From Actinophytocola sp. (lineage in GTDB: Bacteria > Actinomycetota > Actinomycetes > Mycobacteriales > Pseudonocardiaceae): DNA of 59,738 nucleotides. Shown in pieces: positions 15,761 through 23,172 of this stretch. Where the stretch lies: NCBI RefSeq assembly GCF_009379765.1, contig NZ_WHTD01000034.1, positions 1 to 59,738 of the forward strand, in the 5' to 3' direction. Under the pieces are notes generated by a model. The model did no database searches. It saw only the letters and a list, made by a program, of their open reading frames with translations, and was not told the DNA's origin. Both the position numbers and the translations under genes were made by a program. The first letter of the stretch is position 1. Each line of letters opens with the position of its first letter.

Positions 15761-16431
15761 GCGATGGTCGAGGTGGCACTTGCCCGCGAGGAACGTGTCA
15801 GGCCACGGTACTGGTCGTCCGCCGCAGGCGGCCGGTCCAGGTCTGAGTCGGCGGTACCGGCGGCGGGCAGGTCACCCGCCGCCGGTGCGGCCCGGGAGCG
15901 CACGCGCCGGACGGCGACGAGCCCGGTGCCAAGCACCAGCACCACCGCGACCACGCCGATGAGCCACCAGTACCAGGTCGCCGCGGTGTGCCCGGAGACC
16001 GTGACGATCGCGCCCTCGCCCGGCACGGCGGTGATCTCCCGCGGCGCGAGGATCAGGTCGTCGGAGCCGAGCAGGTCGTTGTTCTCCCGGAAGTCGTCCA
16101 GGCCGCCGGCGTAGGTGGCGCCGGTGGCGTCGATCAGCTCGGCCGACTTGTCGGCCCTGTGTGCCACGTACAGGGTGATCAGCTCGAGCGAGCCGTCCTC
16201 GTGCTTCACCAGGACGGAGCGCTGGAAGATCTCCCCGCCGGACCCGGCGAAGTCCCGGGCCGCCTGCCTGGCCGCCCCGACCAGCTCGCAGTCGGCGCCG
16301 GGGTCGCACGGGGTGGCCGACAGCAGCTCGGTCTGCAGCTGCTCGGGGGAGTAGTGGGCGGCGAAGGTGGCGAGCCGGTCCGCGCTCGACGCGCCGTCGC
16401 CGGGTGGCCCGAAGCTGCCACCCGTCAGCCA
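15715..16431 (-). pseudogene. membrane protein remnant lacking its start
   Basis: The frame is coding-like from just after the MocR stop (residues GGSFGPPGDGASS) to about 15800. It encodes an extracytoplasmic domain with two Cys, then a transmembrane helix TWYWWLIGVVAVVLVLGTG and a basic, Pro/Ala-rich tail. No ATG, GTG or TTG lies at the proper N terminus, and a signal peptide would be expected just upstream, where the frame instead enters the MocR gene. Its 3' end runs into the VapC fragment without a natural stop. It appears to be a gene broken at one or both ends. Family not recognised. Confidence 0.5.
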
Positions 16432-17831
16432 CGCAGCTCCGCCACCGCCGTGGCCAGCAGGTCGACCCCCTCCACGATGGTCCGTTCGCTCAGCGACGCG
16501 TAGCCGAAGATCAACCCGCCGCGGCCCGCCGACGACAGCCGGTACGGCGAGACCCCGTACACGCCGACGTCGTACCGGGCCGCCGCGGCCGTCACGGCCG
16601 CTTCCGAAAGGTCCGGCGGCAGCCACGCCACCAGGTGCTGCCCCGCCGCCCGACCGGTGGCCTCGAAGTCGGGAAGCTTCCGGTCCAACGCGAACAGCAG
16701 GGCGTCACGCCGGCGGCGGTAGAGCGGACGCATCCTGCGCAGGTGGCGGTCGAACTCGCCGCGGCGCACGAAGTCCGCGAACGCCAGCTGGTCGATCGCC
16801 GGCGAGCCGCGGTCCGCCGCGACCTTCGCCGCGGCCACCGCGGCGGACAGGTGCGCCGGCACCACCAGCCACCCGATCCGCAGGCCCGGCGCGAGCGTCT
16901 TGCTCGCCGACCCCGCGTACGCGACCAGGTCCGGCGCCAGCCCCTGGATCGCGCCGATCGGCGTCCGGTCGTAGCGGTACTCCGCGTCGTAGTCGTCCTC
17001 GATCACCAGGGCGCCGGACCGCCGCGCCCAGCGCAGCACCGCCACCCGTGACCGCGCGGTCAGCACGCCGCCGGTCGGCCACTGGTGCGACGGCGTGAGG
17101 ATCACCGCGTCCGCGCCGGAACGCTCCAACGCGGCCGCCTGGATGCCGTCCGCGTCCACCGGCACACCGACCACCTCGAGCCCCAGCCCCTCGGCGACCG
17201 GACGCGCGTCGTCGCCCGACGACGGGTCCTCCACCGCCAGCCGCCGCGCCCCGGCCGCCGCCAGCACCTGGATCAGCAGCGCGCTTCCCTGCGCGTACCC
17301 GTTGCAGATCACCACGTTCTCCGGCCGGGCCGACGTCCCGCGCACCCGGTTCAGGTACTCCGCCAGCGCCTCCCGCAGCTCCGGCATCCCGTGCCCGGAC
17401 AGGTAGCCGAACCGCTCGCTCGGCGCGTCGGTGAGCACCGTCCGGATCGACCTCAGCCAGGCCGCACGGGGGAAGTGCGTCACGTCGGCCCGCCCGTAGC
17501 CGAAGTCGATCCGTGGCTTACGCCGGACGGGCGGGGCGGGTGCGGCGGCGGCCTCGGCGCCCATCGCGACCTGGGTGTAGCCGCCGGTCCGGCTCGTCAG
17601 GTACCCCTCGGCGACCAGCTGCTGGTAGGCCTCGACCACCACACCGCGCGACACCCCGAGGTCCGCGGCGATCGCCCGGGTCGGCGGCATCGCGCTGCCC
17701 TGCCGCAGCCTCCCGGCGCGGATGCCGTCCCGGACGGCCGTCTCGATCTGCCGGTGCAGCGGTTCGCCGCCGTCCCGCCGCAGCTCGACCAGCAGCGCGG
17801 CGACCGGCGAATTGGTACTGGCGACGGTCAT
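16425..17831 (-). CDS. MocR-type regulator (GntR HTH fused to aminotransferase domain)
   Basis: Encodes 468 residues: a winged helix at ~20-90 (PPTRAIAADLGVSRGVVVEAYQQL) and a fold-type I aminotransferase domain at ~110-468 with PLP Lys311 in SASKTLAPG and the Asp of VIEDDYDAEYRYD. MocR proteins sense PLP or amino acid adducts and often control a divergent gene. Here that gene is the FAD oxidase at 17878, and a strong dyad lies between them. The start ATG 17831 is supported by a TAAGGT -10 8 nt upstream. PdxR-like control of vitamin B6 synthesis is less likely because no pdxS/pdxT genes are adjacent. Confidence 0.88.
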   Translation of the reverse strand: MTVASTNSPVAALLVELRRDGGEPLHRQIETAVRDGIRAGRLRQGSAMPPTRAIAADLGVSRGVVVEAYQQLVAEGYLTSRTGGYTQVAMGAEAAAAPAPPVRRKPRIDFGYGRADVTHFPRAAWLRSIRTVLTDAPSERFGYLSGHGMPELREALAEYLNRVRGTSARPENVVICNGYAQGSALLIQVLAAAGARRLAVEDPSSGDDARPVAEGLGLEVVGVPVDADGIQAAALERSGADAVILTPSHQWPTGGVLTARSRVAVLRWARRSGALVIEDDYDAEYRYDRTPIGAIQGLAPDLVAYAGSASKTLAPGLRIGWLVVPAHLSAAVAAAKVAADRGSPAIDQLAFADFVRRGEFDRHLRRMRPLYRRRRDALLFALDRKLPDFEATGRAAGQHLVAWLPPDLSEAAVTAAAARYDVGVYGVSPYRLSSAGRGGLIFGYASLSERTIVEGVDLLATAVAELRG

Positions 17832-17862
17832 GGAATCGGACCTTAATCCATGGACCGATTCC
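17832..17862. promoter_or_regulatory. operator dyad between the MocR and FAD oxidase genes
   Basis: GGAATCGGACC and GGACCGATTCC form 11-bp inverted arms with one mismatch and a 9-bp centre. They span the MocR -10 box (17840-17845) and the upstream region of the divergent oxidase gene. A dimeric regulator bound here would control both; MocR itself is the obvious candidate. Confidence 0.65.
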
Positions 17863-17877
17863 TGTCACCGTTCTTCC

Positions 17878-19224
17878 ATGACCACAACGACGAAACCAGC
17901 GGCGATGAACCTCGACGGACGACTCCTACTGCCGGGCGACGGCGGCTACGACCAGGCCCGCGCGGTCTGGAACGCGATGGTGGACCGGCGGCCGCGGATG
18001 ATCGTGCGCTGCGCGAGCGTGACCGACGTGGTCACCGCCGTGCGCACCGCGCGCGAGCTGGACCTCGAGATCGGCGTCCGCTGCGGCGGGCACAGCGGCG
18101 TCGGCCACGCCGTGCCGGACGGCGGGCTGATGATCGACCTGACCCCGCTGAGCGACGTCGCGGTGGACCCGACCCGGCGGCGGGCACACGTGCGAGGCGG
18201 CGCCCTGCTCGGCGCGCTGGACCGGGCGTCCCAGGCGCACGGCCTCGCGACCACCGCGGGCAACGTCTCACACACCGGCGTCGGCGGCCTCACTCTCGGC
18301 GGCGGTATGGGCTGGCTCGCCCGCCAGTACGGGCTGGCCTGCGACAACGTCGAGTCCTACCAGGTCGTCACCGCGAGCGGCGAGGTCGTACGGGCCAGCC
18401 GCGACGAGCACCCGGACCTGTTCTGGGGCCTGCGCGGCGGCGGCGGGAACTTCGGCATCGTCACCGGGTTCGAGTTCCGGCTGCACGACACCGGCACCCG
18501 CACCCTGGTCGCGGCGTACGACTTCCCCCTCGACCGGGCCTTCGCCGCGCTGAGGGCGTGGCGCGACCTCAACGCCGAGGCGCCGCGGCAGGCGACGTCC
18601 ACCGCGTCGGTCGGCCGCGACGGGCTCACGACGCTCGGGTTCGTCTGGGTCGGCGACCCCGCGGCGGGCCGGGCGTACCTGCCGGCGCTGCGCGCGCTGG
18701 GCCGCCCGGTGGCCGAGCGGGTCACCGAGCCGTCCTATGTGGAGCTCCAGACCCGCGAGGACTCGGTGCAGGGCCACACGTACCGCCGCTACGCCAAGGG
18801 CCACTACCTGCGCTCGTTCCCGGACGAGGCGATCGAGGCGTTCCTGTTGCGTGGCACCGGGAACGGGCACGGCGCGTACCTGCCGAACGCCGGCCTGCAG
18901 GCCTACGGCGGCGCGATCGACGAGGTCCCGGACGAGGACGCCGCGTTCAGCCACCGGGGCACCCTATTCGAGTGGGGCACCGGCACCCGGTGGACCGACC
19001 CGGGCGAGGACGACGCGCGGATGGCGGCGTCCCGGCAGGCCGCGGCCACGCTCGCGCCGCACGCCAGCGGCGTGTACGTCAACGCGCTGAGCGACGAGGG
19101 TGCCGAGGGCGTGCGGCGGGCCTACCCGCCGGCCAAGCTCGCGAAGCTGACCGCGGTCAAGGACCGCTACGACCCGGACAACGTGTTCCACCTGAACCAG
19201 AACATCCGCCCGAGCGGCCGGTGA
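17878..19224 (+). CDS. FAD-linked oxidase with berberine-bridge C terminus
   Basis: Encodes 448 residues: a PCMH-type FAD domain (residues ~35-205, with GVRCGGHSGVGHA and LTLGGGMGWLARQYGL) and a C-terminal BBE segment (YDPDNVFHLNQNIRP). His72 in GGHS is the usual covalent FAD attachment residue. The Cys of bicovalent flavoenzymes is replaced in the SHTGVGGL loop, so attachment should be through His only. No signal peptide is seen. Such enzymes oxidise sugars, alkaloids or secondary metabolites; the substrate is unknown. The divergent MocR gene and shared dyad suggest it is the regulated target. Confidence 0.88.
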   Translation: MTTTTKPAAMNLDGRLLLPGDGGYDQARAVWNAMVDRRPRMIVRCASVTDVVTAVRTARELDLEIGVRCGGHSGVGHAVPDGGLMIDLTPLSDVAVDPTRRRAHVRGGALLGALDRASQAHGLATTAGNVSHTGVGGLTLGGGMGWLARQYGLACDNVESYQVVTASGEVVRASRDEHPDLFWGLRGGGGNFGIVTGFEFRLHDTGTRTLVAAYDFPLDRAFAALRAWRDLNAEAPRQATSTASVGRDGLTTLGFVWVGDPAAGRAYLPALRALGRPVAERVTEPSYVELQTREDSVQGHTYRRYAKGHYLRSFPDEAIEAFLLRGTGNGHGAYLPNAGLQAYGGAIDEVPDEDAAFSHRGTLFEWGTGTRWTDPGEDDARMAASRQAAATLAPHASGVYVNALSDEGAEGVRRAYPPAKLAKLTAVKDRYDPDNVFHLNQNIRPSGR

Positions 19225-19228
19225 CGGC

Positions 19229-19864
19229 TCACCGGGTGGCGGCGAAGTGCGCGACCGCGCCCGAGACCTCGAGGCGGTCGACCCGCAGGCCGGCCTCCTC
19301 GAGCCAGGTTCGGAGGTCGGCGGCCGTGCCGCCGGCCCCGAACAGCCCGGCCCGCCGGAACAGCGAGATCGCGACGTCCTGGCGCAGCCCGGCCCGCACG
19401 ACGATGGCGTCGCCGACGAGCCGGCCGCCCGGCTTCAGGCAGCGGGCCAGCTCGCCGACGGCCGCGGCCGGGTCGGGCAGGCAGTGCAGGCCGTTGAAGC
19501 ACACGCAGACGTCGAACTCCGCGTCGGTGAGGGGAAGGCGGGTGATGTCCGCCTCGACGGTCTCGATCCGCCGCCCGAGCCGCGCCGCCCGCCTGCGGGT
19601 CCGGCCGAGCATCGCGGGCGAGAGGTCCGCGGCGACGTACCGGACACCCGGACGCATCCCGCGCAGCACGACCCCGCCGCCGCACGGCACGTCGAGCACC
19701 GCGGCGCCGTCGGGCAGGTCGCCGAGCGCGCGGATCTCGCGGTACAGCAAGGATATGTCGGTGCCCCAGAGCACCCAGCCGGTGGGGCGGGCGAGCCACT
19801 CCCGCTCGACGCCGAAGTCGTAGAACGCGCCGCCGAGCCACCCGATCGGGTCGGTCCACCTCAT
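19229..19864 (-). CDS. class I SAM-dependent methyltransferase
   Basis: Encodes 211 residues with the Rossmann-like SAM motifs VLDVPCGGGV (motif I), AADLSPAML (acidic loop), EADITRLPL and the post-motif LKPGGRLV. The acceptor is unknown. The ATG overlaps the stop of the upstream ArsR gene (ATGA), so both are one operon. ArsR-methyltransferase pairs occur in metal or xenobiotic responses, but this sequence lacks the conserved cysteines of ArsM arsenite methyltransferases. It ends 4 bp from the convergent oxidase gene. Confidence 0.85.
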   Translation of the reverse strand: MRWTDPIGWLGGAFYDFGVEREWLARPTGWVLWGTDISLLYREIRALGDLPDGAAVLDVPCGGGVVLRGMRPGVRYVAADLSPAMLGRTRRRAARLGRRIETVEADITRLPLTDAEFDVCVCFNGLHCLPDPAAAVGELARCLKPGGRLVGDAIVVRAGLRQDVAISLFRRAGLFGAGGTAADLRTWLEEAGLRVDRLEVSGAVAHFAATR

Positions 19865-20148
19865 CCGGCCGCCGCCACCGCACCGAGCGCCGTCACGAGC
19901 GCGACCACGTCGGGCGAGGCGAGCCGGTAGCGGACCACCCGCCCCTCCCGCCCGGAGTCGACGAGCCCCGCCGAGCGCAGCACGGCCAGGTGGTTGGACA
20001 CATTGGGCTGGCTCGCCCCGGTGCGCGACACCAGCTCGCCGACCGATGCGGCACCCGTGGCCAGCGTGCGCAGCACGGCCAGCCGCACCCGGCAGCTCAG
20101 GGCGCGACCCACGTCGTGGAGCCGGTCGTCCAGCTCGTTGCCATCCAT
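19861..20148 (-). CDS. ArsR/SmtB-family regulator
   Basis: Encodes 95 residues with a winged helix: LSCRVRLAVLRTLATGAASVGELVSRTGASQPNVSNHLAVLRSAGLV followed by the wing REGRVVRYRL. No Cys cluster for metal binding is present in the alpha3 helix except CRVRL, so the inducer may not be a metal. ATG 20148 is chosen because TATCAT (20158-20163) lies 9 nt upstream; longer starts would run through the operator. It probably represses its own operon with the methyltransferase. Confidence 0.85.
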   Translation of the reverse strand: MDGNELDDRLHDVGRALSCRVRLAVLRTLATGAASVGELVSRTGASQPNVSNHLAVLRSAGLVDSGREGRVVRYRLASPDVVALVTALGAVAAAG

Positions 20149-20176
20149 CAGTCCCCGATGATACGTTGCCGCTGGC

Positions 20177-20196
20177 ACATCAGCGATCAATGATGT
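20177..20196. promoter_or_regulatory. ArsR-like operator dyad
   Basis: The inverted repeat ACATCA-8-TGATGT lies in the AT-richer gap upstream of the ArsR gene. Arm length and spacing resemble ArsR-family operators. It also lies in front of the tiny plus-strand ORF at 20210. Confidence 0.45.
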
Positions 20197-20209
20197 ATCG
20201 GAGTCGGCC

Positions 20210-20299
20210 ATGACGATGGTGTGGAGCCACGTGGACGACGTGCCGACCCGGTCGCTCGGCGAGGGCTGCCGCCTGTTCGTCTGCTACCCCGAGGGCTGA
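20210..20299 (+). CDS. possible 29-residue peptide or truncated gene start
   Basis: ATG 20210 to TGA 20297 encodes a peptide containing SLGEGCRLFVCYPEG. Every codon but the start ends in G or C, as in real genes here. It lies just after the ArsR operator and overlaps the 3' end of the second ArsR gene by 16 bp. It could be a regulated micropeptide, the surviving 5' end of a lost gene, or chance, since the antisense frames are also GC-biased. Confidence 0.25.
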   Translation: MTMVWSHVDDVPTRSLGEGCRLFVCYPEG

Positions 20300-20568
20300 C
20301 GCTCGACCGACGCGACCGCGTCGAGCGCCCGCAACAGCGCCACGACGTGCAGCGAGGCGAGCCGCACCCGGCCCGCCAAGCCGGTGTCGACCAGCCCGGC
20401 CGCGCGCAGCACGGTGAGGTGACCCGGCACCGTGCCACCCATCCGCTCGACCAGGTCGGCCACCGGCACGTCGCCGGCCGCGAGCGCGCACAGCACGGCG
20501 AGCCGCACCCGGTTGTCCAGCGCGCGGCTCACGTCGAACCGCCGCTCGGCCACCTCGTCGTGGTCCAT
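20284..20568 (-). CDS. second ArsR-family regulator
   Basis: Encodes 94 residues, related to the ArsR at 19861: FDVSRALDNRVRLAVLCALAAGDVPVADLVERMGGTVPGHLTVLRAAGLVDTG. The recognition helix differs (GTVPGHLTVLR instead of SQPNVSNHLAVLR), so it should bind another operator. ATG 20568 is preferred over an upstream in-frame TTG (20580). It could be a tandem-duplication paralogue that has diverged. No target gene is adjacent except the anchored protein upstream on the same strand. Confidence 0.75.
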   Translation of the reverse strand: MDHDEVAERRFDVSRALDNRVRLAVLCALAAGDVPVADLVERMGGTVPGHLTVLRAAGLVDTGLAGRVRLASLHVVALLRALDAVASVERQPSG

Positions 20569-20587
20569 GGCGCCGTCCAAGGGCTGA

Positions 20588-20624
20588 GCCCCGGGCGACG
20601 CGGTGCCTGTGCGTCGCCCGGGGC
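20588..20624 (-). terminator. hairpin terminator after the anchored-protein gene
   Basis: A perfect 14-bp GC stem (GCCCCGGGCGACGC / GCGTCGCCCGGGGC) with a 9-nt loop lies 16 bp downstream of the stop at 20641, between it and the second ArsR gene. Confidence 0.7.
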
Positions 20625-20640
20625 GGTCCGGTTACGGGGG

Positions 20641-21177
20641 TTACTTCCAGCCCAGATCGGTGATGTCGACGACGACGGTCGCGGCCGGCTTGTCGCCGCC
20701 GTCCTTCGAGACCACCACGACCTGCTCGTCCGTGGCCACCGAGTCGATCTTCTCGGCGCCGTTGACCTTGGTCTCAGCGTTCACCGTGTAGCTCTTCGCG
20801 TAGCCGTCGGCGCTCTTCACCGCGATCGAGCCGCCGTCGACGGAGGTCACCGCGCCCTTCTGGACGAGGACGGTCTGCGAGCCGCCGCCCTCCTTGGCGA
20901 GCACCACCTCGGCGTGCGAGATGTCGGCGATGTCCATGTCGCCGAACGCCTCGAACACGCCGAACGGGCCGCCGCCACCCCAGTGGCCGCCACCCCAGTC
21001 ACCGTCGGACCACGGCGGGCCGCCGTGCTCCTCGGCGGGCGGCGCGGGCTCGGCGGAGGGCTGCCCGGACGTCGCCGCCGCGATGCCGATCGCTCCGGCG
21101 CTCGCGAGGCCGACCACCGCCACGCCCACCCCGACGCGCCATCCGAACCGGCGCTTGCTGGCAGGACTGTCGCTCAT
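20641..21177 (-). CDS. anchored exported protein with Gly/Trp linker
   Basis: Encodes 178 residues: a basic N terminus, one transmembrane segment (14-35), a Pro/Glu then Gly/Trp-rich linker (GDWGGGHWGGGG) and a beta-rich C-terminal domain (TVLVQKGAVTSVDGGSIAVKS, DEQVVVVSKDG) like the DUF5666/OB-type repeats of exported proteins. Function unknown. It is flanked by hairpins, so it is probably monocistronic. Confidence 0.75.
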   Translation of the reverse strand: MSDSPASKRRFGWRVGVGVAVVGLASAGAIGIAAATSGQPSAEPAPPAEEHGGPPWSDGDWGGGHWGGGGPFGVFEAFGDMDIADISHAEVVLAKEGGGSQTVLVQKGAVTSVDGGSIAVKSADGYAKSYTVNAETKVNGAEKIDSVATDEQVVVVSKDGGDKPAATVVVDITDLGWK

Positions 21178-21292
21178 CGTTCGCTCCCATCGGTATCGGT
21201 GCCACCCATGGTCGCGAGAAACGGCACGGAAAACGTCGGACGGGCGACTGGACCTCGGCTACGCGCGCGGCGGTACCCAGTCGGGGTGGGAC

Positions 21293-21308
21293 TACTCCCC
21301 GGGGAGTA
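21293..21308. other. 16-bp perfect palindrome abutting the transglutaminase stop codon
   Basis: TACTCCCCGGGGAGTA directly touches the TGA at 21309-21311. With no loop it is a poor hairpin, so it may be a protein site rather than a terminator. It also lies ~115 bp upstream of the anchored-protein start (21177). Confidence 0.5.
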
Positions 21309-22151
21309 TCAGGCGAGTCTCGTGACGTCCACGGAGACCTCGATCGCGGTCGCCGCGCCGCCGGAGTAGGTGCCCTTGAGCGGCGACACGTCCGCGTAGT
21401 CCCGGCCGATCGCGACCCAGATGTGCCGCGGCCCGATCTCCACGTCGTTGGTCGGGTCGAAGCCCCACCAGCCGCCGGTCCAGGCCTCGATCCACGCGTG
21501 GCTCTCCCCGCGCACGGTCTCGCCGATGGTCGCCTTCGGCTTGGTGTGCAGGTATCCCGACACGTACCGGCACGGGATCCCGATGGACCGCAGCATCGCC
21601 AGCGTCAGGTGCGCGTAGTCCTGGCACACACCCTCGCGGGCGTGCCACGCGTCGACCGCGGAGGAGTGCACGCCGGTGGTGCCGCGCTGGTAGGTGAGCT
21701 TGTCGTGCACCCACTCCGACACCGCGAGCACCGCGTCCACGGGGCGGCGGCCCTTGCGCAGCTCGCGGGCGATCGCGCCGAGCTCGCGGTTCTTGGGCAC
21801 GTAGCCGGTCCACTCCAGGAACTCCGCGTACCGGTCGACGAGCTCCGGCGAGCGCAGGTCCGTCCAGGCCGCGCCGTTCACCGGCATGGCCACCTCGCCG
21901 GTCTCGACCACCGACGAGGACACGATCTTCAGCTCGGTGTGCGGCGCGTGCAGGTCGAACGCGGTGACCTCGGTGCCCCAGTAGTCGGTGTAGCGGTAGG
22001 ACCGCGTCGCCGGCGTGGTCTCCACCCGGCTCACCACGAGGTTCTGCCGCCGGTCGCTGCGCGGGGTCAGCCGGGCCTCGTTGTAGGACTGGGTGACCGG
22101 CGCGGCGTAGCGGTACCCGGTCGTGTGCACCACCCTGATCCGCCAGTTCAC
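21309..22151 (-). CDS. transglutaminase-like cysteine protease/ligase
   Basis: Encodes 280 residues: an N-terminal beta domain (VNWRIRVVHTTGYRYAAPV) and a transglutaminase-like catalytic core with Cys in EGVCQDYAH, His in GESHAWIEAW and Asp in WGFDPTND. GTG 22151 follows GAGGGGG. It is the last gene of the ATP-grasp/alpha-E/transglutaminase operon. From the Iyer/Aravind family analyses, these are predicted to make or process small peptide tags or amide bonds, the transglutaminase acting as peptidase or transferase. The substrate is unknown. Confidence 0.9.
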   Translation of the reverse strand: MNWRIRVVHTTGYRYAAPVTQSYNEARLTPRSDRRQNLVVSRVETTPATRSYRYTDYWGTEVTAFDLHAPHTELKIVSSSVVETGEVAMPVNGAAWTDLRSPELVDRYAEFLEWTGYVPKNRELGAIARELRKGRRPVDAVLAVSEWVHDKLTYQRGTTGVHSSAVDAWHAREGVCQDYAHLTLAMLRSIGIPCRYVSGYLHTKPKATIGETVRGESHAWIEAWTGGWWGFDPTNDVEIGPRHIWVAIGRDYADVSPLKGTYSGGAATAIEVSVDVTRLA

Positions 22152-22224
22152 GACGCCCCCTCGCAAGCTCCGGGGCACCGATCACGGTCGCCCTGTGTCT
22201 GATGGTTCGCTCCGCGGGCTCCGC

Positions 22225-23172
22225 TCACAACGACACCCCGGCGTTCGTCCACGCCACCCACGGCACCGAGTGGAAGTACTGCAGCGCAACGGCTTCGCCC
22301 ACGTCCCGCACGGTCTTCTGCAGCGCCGCGAGCCGGTCGGTGAGGTCGTCGAGCAGCTCGTCGTCGCGCAGGAACTCCAGGTCGCTGCGGGCCTTGCCGA
22401 GCAGCCGGATCGCCTCGCCCTTCGCGCCGACCCGCGCGGTCGGGCGCAGGTCCAGCTGCTCCAGCACGGCCTCGGCCTGGCGCAGCGCGTAGAACACCGA
22501 GCGCGGGAAGAGCCGGTCCAGCAACAGGAACTGCACCACCCGGCCGGAGTCCAGCGCGCCGCGGTAGGTGCGCAGGTAGGTGTCGTGGGCGCCGGCCGAG
22601 CGGAGCACGGTGACCCAGCCCGGCGAGGACGGCTTGTCCCCCGCCCGCGACATCAGCAGGCGCACGACCATGTCGACGCGCTCCACCGAGCGGCCGAGCA
22701 CGAGGAACCGCCAGCCGTCGTCGCGGCTCATCGTGGAGTCCGCGAGCCCGGCGAACATCGCCGCGCGCTCCTCGACGAAGGAGAAGAACTCGTGCGGCCC
22801 GAGGCGTTTCGCCGCCCGCTGCCGCTCCGGCACCGCGTTCCACATCGCGTTGACGCACTCCCACAGCTCGGTCGAGACGACCTCACGCGCGACCCTGGCG
22901 TTCTCCCGGGCGCTGGAGATCGACGACACGATCGAGCCGGCGTGCTCGCGGGAGAACGCCACCAGGTCGGTGAGCGGCCGCACGTCCAGCGCGGTGCCCT
23001 TCGGCGGGGTGATGCCGAGGACGCCGAGCAGCTGGCGGCTGGTGGCGTCCGGGTCGACGGTGGCGTCCTCGAGCAGGTGGTGCACGGACACGTCGAGGAT
23101 CCGCGCGGTGTCGTCGGCCCGCTCGACGTAGCGGCCGATCCAGTACAGCGACTCGGCGTTACGCGCCAGCAT
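22225..23172 (-). CDS. alpha-E domain protein (DUF403)
   Basis: Encodes 315 residues, almost wholly helical, beginning MLARNAESLYWIGRYVERADDTARILD, the hallmark of the alpha-E family. Conserved Glu/Arg pairs (YVERADD, RSVERVDMV) and the helix HEFFSFVEERAAMF are present. Its biochemical role is unknown. It always travels with a circularly permuted ATP-grasp and usually a transglutaminase. It overlaps the ATP-grasp gene by 14 bp. Homologous to the middle gene of Rv2409c-Rv2411c in mycobacteria. Confidence 0.92.
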   Translation of the reverse strand: MLARNAESLYWIGRYVERADDTARILDVSVHHLLEDATVDPDATSRQLLGVLGITPPKGTALDVRPLTDLVAFSREHAGSIVSSISSARENARVAREVVSTELWECVNAMWNAVPERQRAAKRLGPHEFFSFVEERAAMFAGLADSTMSRDDGWRFLVLGRSVERVDMVVRLLMSRAGDKPSSPGWVTVLRSAGAHDTYLRTYRGALDSGRVVQFLLLDRLFPRSVFYALRQAEAVLEQLDLRPTARVGAKGEAIRLLGKARSDLEFLRDDELLDDLTDRLAALQKTVRDVGEAVALQYFHSVPWVAWTNAGVSL

